Of a stretch of DNA of 64,000 nucleotides, positions 55,413-64,000 are shown piece by piece. The notes beneath the pieces are model-generated. The model was given only the letters and a program-made list of their open reading frames with translations, had not been told where the DNA came from and made no database searches. The position numbers were made by a program, and so were the translations under genes. This DNA comes from Macrolepiota albuminosa (Eukaryota; Basidiomycota; Agaricomycetes; Agaricales; Agaricaceae), in assembly GCA_027475525.1 (NCBI GenBank), contig JAMWFC010000051.1, positions 1,563,205 to 1,627,204 of the forward strand, written 5' to 3'. The number at the start of each line of letters is the position of its first letter. The first letter of the stretch is position 1.

Positions 55413-57996
55413 TCACGGCATGTCATCGTCAAGAGAGCTAAAGGCCAGCCCTTTCCGCCGGGCGTTGGCATATCGGCCGACCGGCTTGCCAATATCATCA
55501 AACTCGTCATCCGTAGTGGGCATCACGATTTCCTCGTCCTCGACAGCATCTTCGTCATCGACCTGCTGCTTCAAATGGCTCGGTGGTGCGACTACACTCT
55601 CACCACCCGAGTATGTGAATCCCCTAAAATTCGCTTGCACGCTGTTCGTCAATGGGCTTCCCGAGAATTCGGGACTTTTCTTTTTTGGCCTGATCTGAAT
55701 ACCCTGTGTGCGGCCGTTCGGTCCATTGAGAGCATACGGCCCCAGGGGCCCCTTGCCTTCTCGCTCGCTTCCCAAGGGACCATTCGGGGTATGCACAAGA
55801 CCGGTATTGCCAATCGATTGGGAGACCCAGTTTTCTGATGGATCGTCTTCATCGAGAACCATATCCGCAATGCCGACATCCCGGATATCGGCCGACGTAA
55901 ACTCTGGGTCAAAGTTGTTCGTAGACTCGTCCGACTCGACGACAGGCTTGAACGGCGGTGTTACCTGTTTGAGCGCGAGGGCCTTCCAGTCGATCGATTT
56001 GAAAAAGGGGTGGTCCTTGAGCTCGTTCGCGTCGCGGTTTGCTCCCAGGCGATGATTCGGATTCCGGTTGAGAAGCTGCATGTTATAGTTAGAACATTGA
56101 TCGAAAACAAGTCAAAAAAACGAAGAAGCAGTGTTAATTTAAAAAAAAAAACATGTTTTTGACTCACCCCTTTTACAAATTGTTTTCCGTCTTCGTTGAT
56201 AACACCTTTCGGAAAACGGATCTTTCCGAAGCAGATATTTTTGTACATTTGCTGAGTGTCCTCTGCGTAAAAGGGGCTCCATCCACAGCACATTTCAAAG
56301 AGTAGGACGCCTAGTGACCAAAAGTCGACAATTTTGGAATAACCGTGCTCGGAGAGGAGTATTTCTGGCGCGAGGTACTCGGTGGTGCCGCAAAATGTCG
56401 TTGTCAACTCATCGGACCGTAGATCGGCCTTTGACAGTCCGAAATCACAAAGAGCTACATGGCCCGTGGCATCGAGAAGGATGTTCTCTGGTTTGAGGTC
56501 GCTGTGCGACAAGTAAGCCCATGTACGTTATATGGTAGGGCAATGAGACACACCGGTAGACGATGTCGAATTTGTGTAGATGTTCGAGTGCGAGAACCAG
56601 CTCTGCGATGTAGAACCGTGCGCGTTCTTCACTGAAGCGCGTCTCACGTTGGAGATGCCAAAATAGCTCGCCGCCGCTCTTGAAGTCTGTGACGAGGTAG
56701 AGGTCCGAGTCGGTCTGGAAGCTAAACTTGAGGCCGACGAGGAACGGCGAGTCTAGTGAGCGCTGGAGAATCTTGCGTTCTCCTATTGTGTGGGCGACTT
56801 CCTTCTTTGCGACGATCTCCTTTTTAGAGAGGACTTTCATTGCGTATATGCGCTTGGTGTCGCGCTTTCGGACCTGGAAAACCTTGCCAAAGGTGCCTCG
56901 GCCGATGAGCTTGAGAAACTCGAAATCCCGCGGGGTAAGAGGACGTTTTGTCTGCGATAAGACGTTGATTAATAGGCGGGGAGAACCTGAAACGTAACAG
57001 CCGATAACGGACTTTGTATTGTTCAAACGTTATCTGAAGGCGCATCTCGCCAGTGACAGGCTCGTTCTCGAACGGTTTTAGCCTGGAAAAGGAAATGCTG
57101 AGAGGATTGAGGGGGATGGTGGGAGGGACCTACTTGTACCACTGGTCGACGGTGTGGTCGTGTATGAGGACGGGTTTGACTTGGACAGTTCCGAGGAAAC
57201 CCTGGTCCTGGACAGAGCGGTCATAGACGTTGAAAGTGATGAGAGAATGCTCAGATGTGACGTCGCTAGAGTTGGGATGAGCGATAAGAGATATGGGGTG
57301 GGTGGGGAGATTGGCTTACAAGGAGACCTCGTGTTTCCAGACGGGGTTGTGGGGGGAGAGACGAGCAAAAAGGCCGGTTGAGATTGCGGCAGCGGATTTG
57401 GCAGAGGAGGAAGAGGCATTGCTGAGGTTGCGTTCGCGACGAGAGGGGTCGAGGGCAGCAGCCTTGGAGCCGATTGCACCGAGGGCGGAGATTGCGTTGG
57501 AGGAGGAGGTGCGGGAGAGATTGGTAGGGGTGCCCCTGACCTCCTTGTCGGACTCTGAGGTGGGATCTCTGGAGACGAATTCGTTTTTTTCAAACTGGAC
57601 GACGACATAGGGGCGTGCAGAAGGGGCGGGGACAGCGAGGCCGCGGGCCTGGATGAGCTTGACGTGGATCTGGCCGCGGGAAGAGGCGACGTGTGGAGTG
57701 GAAGTGGCGGTGTGGTCGGACGAGGCGGAGACGGGGGGGGCCTTGTGGGATCTGCGGGCGGGAGGCTGCTGCATGGTGAAGTCGGGTGCATGGAGGGTCG
57801 GGCCAAGCGAGGGGGTGGCCAGGGGCGTGATGTCGGCGTTGGCCGAGTGGTGGAGGAGAGGATGGCAGGTGGGCGTGGGCGGGCGCGGGGCGTCGAAGGG
57901 ATTGGGACGGGGCTTGGGCGTGAGCTGGTCCATGGGCGGCGGCCACAGCTTGATGATGACGCGGTGCAGAACAAGACTGAAGCCGGCGCGGTCCAT
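55413..57996 (-). CDS. SCH9: AGC protein kinase Sch9 with N-terminal C2 domain
   Basis: Nutrient-sensing S6K/Akt-like kinase downstream of TORC1. The start is taken at 57996 (MDRAGFSLVLHRV); 57932 (MDQLTPKPRPNPFDAP) is also possible. After a Pro-rich N-terminus comes a C2 domain (GQIHVKLIQARGLAVP; PYVVVQFEKNEFVS; NPVWKHEVSL). The kinase domain begins PLTPRDFEFLKLIGRGTFGK, with the Gly loop, the AMKVLSKKEI lysine, DLYLVTDFKSGGELFWHLQR, the catalytic loop YR|DLKPENILLD across an intron, CDFGLSKADL, the T-loop TTTFCGTTEYLAPEIL and NRNPNHRLGANRDANELKDH. The C-tail has PPFKPVVESDESTNNFDPEF and hydrophobic motif FRGFTYSGGES. A C2-kinase-AGC tail layout separates Sch9 from Ypk1. All catalytic residues are present. 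Confidence 0.93.
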
Positions 57997-58080
57997 CGCC
58001 TCCACACAAATCAATTCTTTTCTTTTGTACCCGTTTCTTATCTCACGTCCCTTTTCCAACAGAAACACCCCTGTCACTGA
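57997..58080. promoter_or_regulatory. 84-bp spacer between Tim17-like stop and SCH9 start
   Basis: Both genes are on the minus strand. 84 bp must hold the 3' end of one and the 5' UTR of the other, unless the SCH9 start is the downstream Met at 57932. Confidence 0.5.
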
Positions 58081-58616
58081 CTAATTTGAGCGACTTTCCC
58101 CCGCTACCGCCAACAGTCTCTCCCTGCCCCACCGCAGCCCCTTCACTGTGCTTCCAACCCCCACCCCCGCAACGGCTGCCCGCCCTGTCGTCCGCCATCC
58201 TGCCCGGTCTGCGTCCTGTCAGCCCAGCACACCCAGTCGCGAGTCTACGTACATACGCAGCCAAACACCCCAGCCACCCCCAGTCCCGCCCCAATCTCCT
58301 TCATCCCACCCCACCCCATCCGCTCCATGCCCTCCTCAATCCCCACCCACCCCACCGCCACACTCGTCAGCTTCGTCGCGTCCGTCGCCGCCCCCTTCAG
58401 TCCCCCGTACAGCACCTTGTAGTTTTTCGTCTTGTTGTAGAAATACCATCCCTGCACCGTCGTCGGCGCCCGGTGCGCATTTTCTGCAAGGAACCGCAGC
58501 GACGCGCTCCGTGACCCCCGCACCAGCCCCATCATCGTTCCGACAACCAACGCTGCCCCTGGCACAAGATAGAAACGCGCCGGAATCTCAATGCGGATTG
58601 CCGTCTCGTCGGTCAT
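58081..58616 (-). CDS. Small membrane protein, Tim17/Tim22-family-like
   Basis: The ATG at 58616 gives MTDETAIRIEIPARFYLVPG. Gly/Ala-rich membrane helices follow (ALVVGTMMGLVRGSRSASLR; VAVGWVGIEEGMERMGWGG; EIGAGLGVAGVFGCVY), with a conserved-looking loop FLAENAHRAPTTVQGWYFYN. An intron of about 44 nt (gtacgt...gacgcag) near 58215-58260 extends the protein through RAGWRTTGRAAVAGVGVGST to a stop at 58081-58083. The GxxxG-like helices resemble the Tim17/22/23 superfamily, which includes the complex I assembly factor TIMMDC1, but I cannot assign a member. The DNA is clearly richer in GC than its surroundings, so many overlapping open frames appear on the other strand. Confidence 0.65.
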
Positions 58617-59025
58617 CAAGTCGTCCAATCTGTCAGTCACTCATCCAAATCTAATCATGTGACCTCCGAACCATGCGGCCTTCCCCACCTCTAGCCGACG
58701 CGTTCCATTGCATTTAATGCTTTTACCCAACGCCTACCATGCCCAACAGCGAAATTTGCGCTTATCCAAATCTCCGTGATCGCTTCTCTGCTTCCTCTCA
58801 CTGATGTCATTCTCCCATCGCCAAAAGCGTCCCATTCCCTCCTATCGAGAAAAAACAACTCAAAAAGTCTCAGACCACAAGGTTACTCCGGTCATTTCTC
58901 TGGCAAAAGGAGCTCAAGAAGCGATCACCTGCTCATTGTGCCTAATGTCTTTTAAGCATTCGGTAGCGTCGCGTGGCACCATAGAAATGCAATTCATGTA
59001 CCCTACCCGAATAGACGAGCAACGT
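58617..59025. other. Intergenic between DPH1 stop and Tim17-like start
   Basis: 409 bp. An ORF on the plus strand (58804-59049) has no recognisable content and would overlap the DPH1 end. Nothing else seen. Confidence 0.5.
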
Positions 59026-60807
59026 TCAAAATTCCCCTGTCGTCCGTGAGATGGCCCATGCACTCCCGCCGGTATAGAAGTCCATTGGGTAAACCCCATC
59101 CCCCCGTCCTTCGTCTTCCATCCAGCTGTCAGTTTTACCGACGGCGACAGCTGTTTCATAAGGGCTAAGCAGTGGGCGGTCGAAAGCGTAACCCCAGTCT
59201 ATTGAAAGACGAGGGCACGATGTCTGAACAAAAGTCGATATGTACGGGTTGAACAGCGCTAGCTTTGCCGGCGAAAGCTCAGATAATAGAATCTGAATGT
59301 ACGGAATCGGTGTCTTTGAGGCTTCTAGCTGGTTGGTTATTGCCTGATGCACAGTCAGTGCATGAACGTTTTCCTTCCATTCAAATGTACCTGTAGCTGC
59401 TTAAAGTTTCCTTGTCGCCCGAGCGTCCCGAGTATCACACCCCACAGCGGTGGCGAGTCATGCGAAAAGGCCGCGATGCTCCTGCGAGCGACCTGCACGG
59501 CATCATCACGAACCCTTTGCATCGCGCGGTGGTCATACCGTTCCCGCGTCAGCTTCTTGGAATAAGGATCGTAACGAAATGCAGGAACAGTTGGATTGGC
59601 GATCATAATTGACTCTAAATGGAAACGCCCATCGCCAAGATATCTATTCCATGCTCGTATGTAGTGGCGTTGTTATCTCAAGAAGATAAGACGTACATCA
59701 ATGCATCGACGTCGTTGAGGCGCGGCGCTGTGCATCCGAGGATCTCGCCCGGTGAAAGAGGTTTTGATCTCGGAATCGTCGCTTCGTACTTCCCTGACCA
59801 AAGCTTTTCTTCTTGTTCCTCTGCGGCGTTGGAAGAATCAAGAAGACGAGAAGGATCGATGACGAATGATTCGCCTGTGAGGTCTTCTTTCAGACGCTGG
59901 AGGGCAGCCACGAACTGGATTGTCGATACCAGCGCTAGCCGCGTAGGGTCGTACGAATGTGATGGCCCTCGTTCGTCATTGTCACTGGTCGTCGGTCCTT
60001 GTATTCGGAGATGCGAGGTAGATCCTATCTTCGTGCCCGCTGGAATCAGACGATCAGTCTCTTCCGAATTCAGCAGATTTTCGTGAAATTGTTGTCGGTC
60101 ACTGGGAAAGTTGAGCCGGACGGTTTGAGCGAGGTGTGTAGAATCAATTGCGATCTCGACAAAGACGTAGAGGGTCTTGATAGAGGTCTGGTCCATTGGT
60201 ACTATTGTACCCTCGTTCAGCTTTGGGTGCCAAAGGAGAGAGCAGAGTAGACACCTAGACAACTGTGGCCGTAGTGCACCAACATGTCGCATCCCAATGC
60301 AACAGCAGTATAATCGTCAATGCAGCAAGCACCATATGTGACATCACCCATGATTACTGTCAAAGCATTCGTAAATCTTTTTCAGTATAATCGTCAATGC
60401 AGCAAGCACCATATGTGACATCACCCATGATTACTGTCAAAGCATTCGTAAATCTTTTTGTTTCGCAGGTCAGATCTGAGAACTTGAACACGATCAACAA
60501 TTTACCTCTCAATTATATCTGCGATGGTGCAGGCAAACATCTGCAACCCCTCTGGCATCTGTAGCGCTACCATAGTAGCATTGTTTTTCCGAATCTGATG
60601 TATAGTTTTGTGGATCTCGAACGAATAGTTCGACGGCAGTTGTGCGACGGCAGCATTGAGCTGATCATCTTCGAGTATATCTTGAGGGATCTGGTGACCG
60701 ATAACACCAGAGACACCCGGCTTGGAAGGAGTCGCGCTCTTGCTGCCAACGAAGCGTTTCCGAGGTTTCAGAGTCTTGGGTCTGGCCGCTGTGGCTTCCT
60801 CGGGCAT
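59026..60807 (-). CDS. DPH1: Diphthamide synthase subunit Dph1
   Basis: Radical-SAM-like iron-sulfur subunit of the Dph1-Dph2 complex, which transfers the aminocarboxypropyl group of SAM to a His of elongation factor 2. The ATG at 60807 gives [60 protein letters not shown] and [20 protein letters not shown] are diagnostic. After introns come [20 protein letters not shown] with the first cluster Cys, [75 protein letters not shown], and [20 protein letters not shown]. The last segment holds [33 protein letters not shown], and [13 protein letters not shown] 77-bp duplication (60306-60459) doubles the [14 protein letters not shown] exon start. Confidence 0.93.
60306..60459. repeat. 77-bp perfect tandem duplication (DPH1)
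   Basis: Identical copies at 60306-60382 and 60383-60459. Each holds an intron 3' end and the first exon bases after it. Confidence 0.97.
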
Positions 60808-61028
60808 GGGGTCAAGCGGTAGTAGAAAAGAGTTCTTTTTTATATATAGCCGGCCCGGACACGTGAGGGGTTTCGAGACGAAGCACGGCTCATTGTGCGG
60901 TGCGTCACCTTTCTGTTCTCCTTCTCTCAGCTTAGGCCTACATGCTCTGACGCTCCCTTTTTCAACAACCTCACGTATTTCCTTTGGTTCTCTGATATAG
61001 AAGGTATCATTTGACTTGAACGACGATA
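60808..61028. promoter_or_regulatory. Divergent promoter region DPH1/NPC1
   Basis: 221 bp between start codons. TATATATA at 60841-60848 is 34 bp upstream of the DPH1 ATG and 180 bp upstream of the NPC1 ATG used here; it reads as a TATA box in both directions, so its owner is unclear. Confidence 0.45.
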
Positions 61029-64000
61029 ATGGCCAAGAAGGGCAATAGAACATGGGCCACTGGTCGGTGTGCCATGCGGGACACCTGTGGCAGCAAAGGT
61101 TTCTTCGGAAAGCCTTTACCTTGTCCATATGATGGATCACCGGCAGAGGTGTGTGCGCATGATACCATTCCGTAGTCGCTGGTTGTTTCTTACCTTGTCG
61201 TAGCCTGATGACACAGCCGGCAGAGGTGTGTGCGCATGATACCATTCCGTAGTCGCTGGTTGTTTCTTACCTTGTCGTAGCCTGATGACACAGCCGTGCC
61301 TTGTTAGTGCAAACGTGTGGATCTGAATTCGCCAATGGACCCGTTTGCTGCACAAAGGAGCAAGTAGAAACACTCCGCGACAACTTTAACCAAGTCGAGC
61401 CCCTTATTTCAGCTTGTCCAGCTTGTCGGAACAACTTCCGTTCCTTCTTCTGTTCATTTACCTGTTCTCCCGAGCAAGGCTCGTTCGTCAATATCACTTC
61501 TACGCAGCAGACGAACACAGGGAAGATTGCTGTAAAGTCAGTAGACTTCCATGTTGAAGAACAGTTTGGCGAGGGCTTCTATAATAGCTGCAAGGATGTC
61601 CAAGTCGGGACCACTAATGGTTATGCTATGGAGCTGATTGGAGGGGGCGCGTCAGATTACCATGGTTTCTTCAAGTTTCTGGGTGACGAGAAACCAATTG
61701 GTAGCCCTTTTCAGATCGACTTTCCAACTACGACCCCCTCAGGAATTACTCCCCTAAACATCACACCACGAGGATGCGCCGATAACGACCTTGCGAGCCG
61801 TTGCACATGTGTCGATTGTCCTTCGATATGTCCTGCCCTACCACCCGTTACGGCACCGAATGCAGGGCCGACCTGCCACGTCGGTGCATTCTCTTGCCTC
61901 ACCTTCGTCCTTCTCGTTGGATATACTTTGGCAGTCCTAGCCTCCCTCTCTGGATGCATCATCTCGACTTCTATACGTAAGCGTCGTGAGAGATCATATG
62001 AACGTGTCGCATTGTCAGAGGACGCCACGTCCCCTAGAATACAGACTCGCGGTCTCGTTGGTCAAAGTTCTCTGGCTCATTACCTCGATGAAGATTCGAT
62101 GGGAACACAGTCTGGGTCTCGAAACCTCGGTCGAGGTGCAACTCTATTAGACCCTGATGAAACCCTTCAGCCTCGCCAATACCCCCTAAATACTTTCCTA
62201 CGTCATGGCTTCTATAGACTAGGCCTCTTTGCTGCAACATCTCCGTGGCTCACGTTTTCTGTCGTCTTCCTCCTGATTGGACTCCTCAACATTGGATGGC
62301 AGAAATTTGAGATCGAGACGGACCCCGTGCGGTTGTGGGTAGCACCTACTTCGGAGAGCAAGTTACAGAAGGAGTTCTTTGATGAGAATTTCGGGCCTTT
62401 CTATCGCACGGAACAGATCTTCGTGACTTCTGCTCCCGCACTCGACGAGCAAGCGAGCAATTTAATTTCGGGCCTTTCTATCGCACGGAACAGATCTTCG
62501 TGACTTCTGCTCCCGCACTCGACGAGCAAGCGAGCAATTTTCGCTCGCAGCAACAAACACGCCTGTATTGTCTTGGGAACGTCTCAAATACTGGTTTAAA
62601 GTTGAAAATGACATCGTCAATCTGCGCTCACCAAGCGGGTACCGTCTCACAGATGTTTGTTTCAAACCCGCTGGTCCTAGAGGCGCGTGTGTTGTGCAAT
62701 CCATCGCTGCATGGTTCGGAAACGATCTTGACTCTTATGACGAAGACACATGGGCGGAGCAACTAGACGAATGTGCCCGATCACCAGTTGAATGCCTTCC
62801 AGACTTCCAACAACCTCTCGCTCCTCATTTCGTGTTGGGAGGTGTTCCAAGTGACGATAGCGGACGCCACATGTACGTTGATGCTGAGGCATTCGTAGTC
62901 ACTTACGTGGTGTCAGATTCTTTGGACACCGAGGTCCAGGCGAAAGCTATGGAGTGGGAACAGACTCTTCGGACGTATCTTACAGATCTGAGCCAGCGAT
63001 CTGAAGAGGATGCTGGCTTGCATATCGCTTTCTCGACAGGTGTATCGCTTGAGGAAGAGATCAACAAAAGCACTAACACCGATGTTAAAGTTGTTGTCCT
63101 GTCGTACTTGGCAATGTTCTTATATGTCTCATTGGCTCTCGGAGCCGGCACTGTTGTTCGCGAGGAACAAGGTGTTCTTGCTTCTCTTGCCAATTGGGTA
63201 TCCAACTTTTCCGGACTGTTCAAGCCCTCTCGTGTGACCTCTTCATCTGTATCTGTAGATTCTCGGACAGTGCCCCACATCTTCCCCCGTCTTCCTCGCA
63301 GTCTTTTCACAGGATCAAAGTTCGCACTCGGCCTGTTTGGCATCTCTCTCGTCATTCTCTCTGTTTCCTCATCTGTCGGGTTCTTCTCTTTGATGGGCGT
63401 CAAAGTGACTTTGATCATCGCAGAGGTCATTCCATTTTTGGTCCTTGCAGTGGGCGTTGACAACGTCTTCATCCTCGTGCATGAGCTCGATCGTCAAAAC
63501 TTTCTCCATGGCCCCAACGCGGCGGTCCCTGCTTCACAGGGTGGTTTGACCAGTCCGATGTCACCGACTCTTTCATATCGTTCTCCGTACGCGTCGTCTG
63601 TCCGCGAAGACATCGATACAGTGTCTATGCCGCAGTACTTGCCCGCTGAAGAACGCGTAGCTCGCACCCTTGCCAAGATGGGCCCATCTATTCTCTTGAG
63701 CACAATCACGGAAACCGTTGCCTTTTCTCTCGGTGCTCTTGTACCTATGCCCGCTGTGCGAAATTTCGCGCTCTATGCGGCAGGAAGTGTGTTTTTGAAT
63801 GCGATTCTTCAAGTGACGGTCTTCATTAGTGCTTTGCTATTGGACTTGAGACGATTCGAAGCGAACCGCGTTGATTGCTTCCCATGCGTTAGACTACCCT
63901 CTCGGATTGCGCTCATGGAAGGGCCAGTCACCGGAAGTGGCTTGGGTAAAATCGGGCGCTTCATTCGCCGTTACTACGCACCATATTTGCTGAATCCCAC
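61029..64000 (+). CDS. NCR1: Niemann-Pick C1-type sterol transporter (5' part, runs off the window)
   Basis: Vacuolar/lysosomal RND-family membrane protein that moves sterols from Npc2 into the limiting membrane. The NPC1 N-terminal domain reads [29 protein letters not shown], then [40 protein letters not shown], and a Pro-rich hinge ([16 protein letters not shown]) before the first helix. Then [20 protein letters not shown], the lumenal domain ([51 protein letters not shown]), and the sterol-sensing domain with [40 protein letters not shown] and [20 protein letters not shown]. Two 77-bp duplications (61140-61293, 62387-62540) disturb it; after removal one base is missing at each right border. 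The ATG at 61029 yields no signal peptide, so the true first exon may lie upstream. Confidence 0.94.
61140..61293. repeat. 77-bp perfect tandem duplication (NPC1, first)
   Basis: Identical copies at 61140-61216 and 61217-61293, covering the exon end CCGGCAGAG and the whole following intron. Confidence 0.97.
62387..62540. repeat. 77-bp perfect tandem duplication (NPC1, second)
   Basis: Identical copies at 62387-62463 and 62464-62540, inside the exon that codes [20 protein letters not shown]. Confidence 0.97.

Noticed and set aside
57590..58084. Several long overlapping frames on both strands in the GC-rich SCH9 5' region
   Set aside because: They are shadows of the C2-domain exon. Only the minus-strand frame holds recognisable C2 and linker sequence.
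58804..59049. Plus-strand ORF of 81 residues with a CSLC motif
   Set aside because: It overlaps the end of DPH1, has a single CxxC and no further support.
7868..62540. Programmed frameshifting, tandem exon duplication or a new mobile element as the cause of the 77-bp repeats
   Set aside because: The units share no sequence, no ends and no target motif; only their length is constant. A biological mechanism that copies exactly 77 bp in unrelated genes is far less likely than a joining error.
1..64000. tRNA, 5S rRNA, CRISPR arrays or prokaryotic-type operons
   Set aside because: No A/B box pair with a foldable tRNA, no spaced repeats and no ribosome-binding-site context were seen; the gene structure is plainly eukaryotic.

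Overview
The window is nuclear DNA of a filamentous basidiomycete, most likely a mushroom-forming agaricomycete. Genes are dense on both strands, most are split by introns of about 45-70 nt, and intergenic gaps are often under 300 bp. One gene belongs to the DUF6533 membrane family and another to a RING-protein family, both of which I know as expanded in Agaricomycetes. No tRNA, rRNA or CRISPR was seen. Thirty host genes (one cut at each window edge) and one complete LINE retrotransposon can be supported.

Layout. 1-12.5 kb: tail of an unknown gene, the meiotic AAA+ ATPase PCH2/TRIP13, a SelW-like redox protein with an 8-nt microexon, a RING protein, the CLASP/Stu1 microtubule protein, a mitochondrial rhomboid protease and the TRAPP subunit Trs20. 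12.7-22 kb: a Q/S-rich orphan, nuclear Arp4, ribosome factor Erb1 and a DUF6533 membrane protein. 22-31 kb: an Llp-like protein, SmF, NC2-beta, a Mak32-like PfkB protein, a phosphopantetheinyl transferase, Pol III subunit Rpc34 and an F-box protein. 31-47 kb: mitochondrial AspRS, an Ivy1-like protein, mitoribosomal bL19m, nuclear poly(A)-binding protein, a Zn2Cys6 regulator, an acyl-CoA dehydrogenase, an orphan and a sucrase/ferredoxin-like (Apd1-type) protein. 47.2-55.1 kb: a 7.8-kb APE-type LINE with both ORFs, a poly(A) tail and a 15-bp target-site duplication. 55.4-64 kb: SCH9 kinase, a small Tim17-like membrane protein, DPH1, and NPC1 running off the edge. Apart from the LINE this is housekeeping and regulatory content; no operon-like pathway or defence island is visible.

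The strongest unexplained signal is not a gene. Ten perfect tandem duplications, every one with a period of exactly 77 bp, sit inside CLASP, RPC34, AspRS (two), the acyl-CoA dehydrogenase, the Suc/Fer protein, LINE ORF2, DPH1 and NPC1 (two). Most break a reading frame or a splice site. In four of them one further base appears to be missing at the right-hand boundary. A constant length across unrelated genes on both strands points to un-merged k-mer overlaps from a de Bruijn assembly (k=77), not to biology. The affected genes should be read as intact in the organism.
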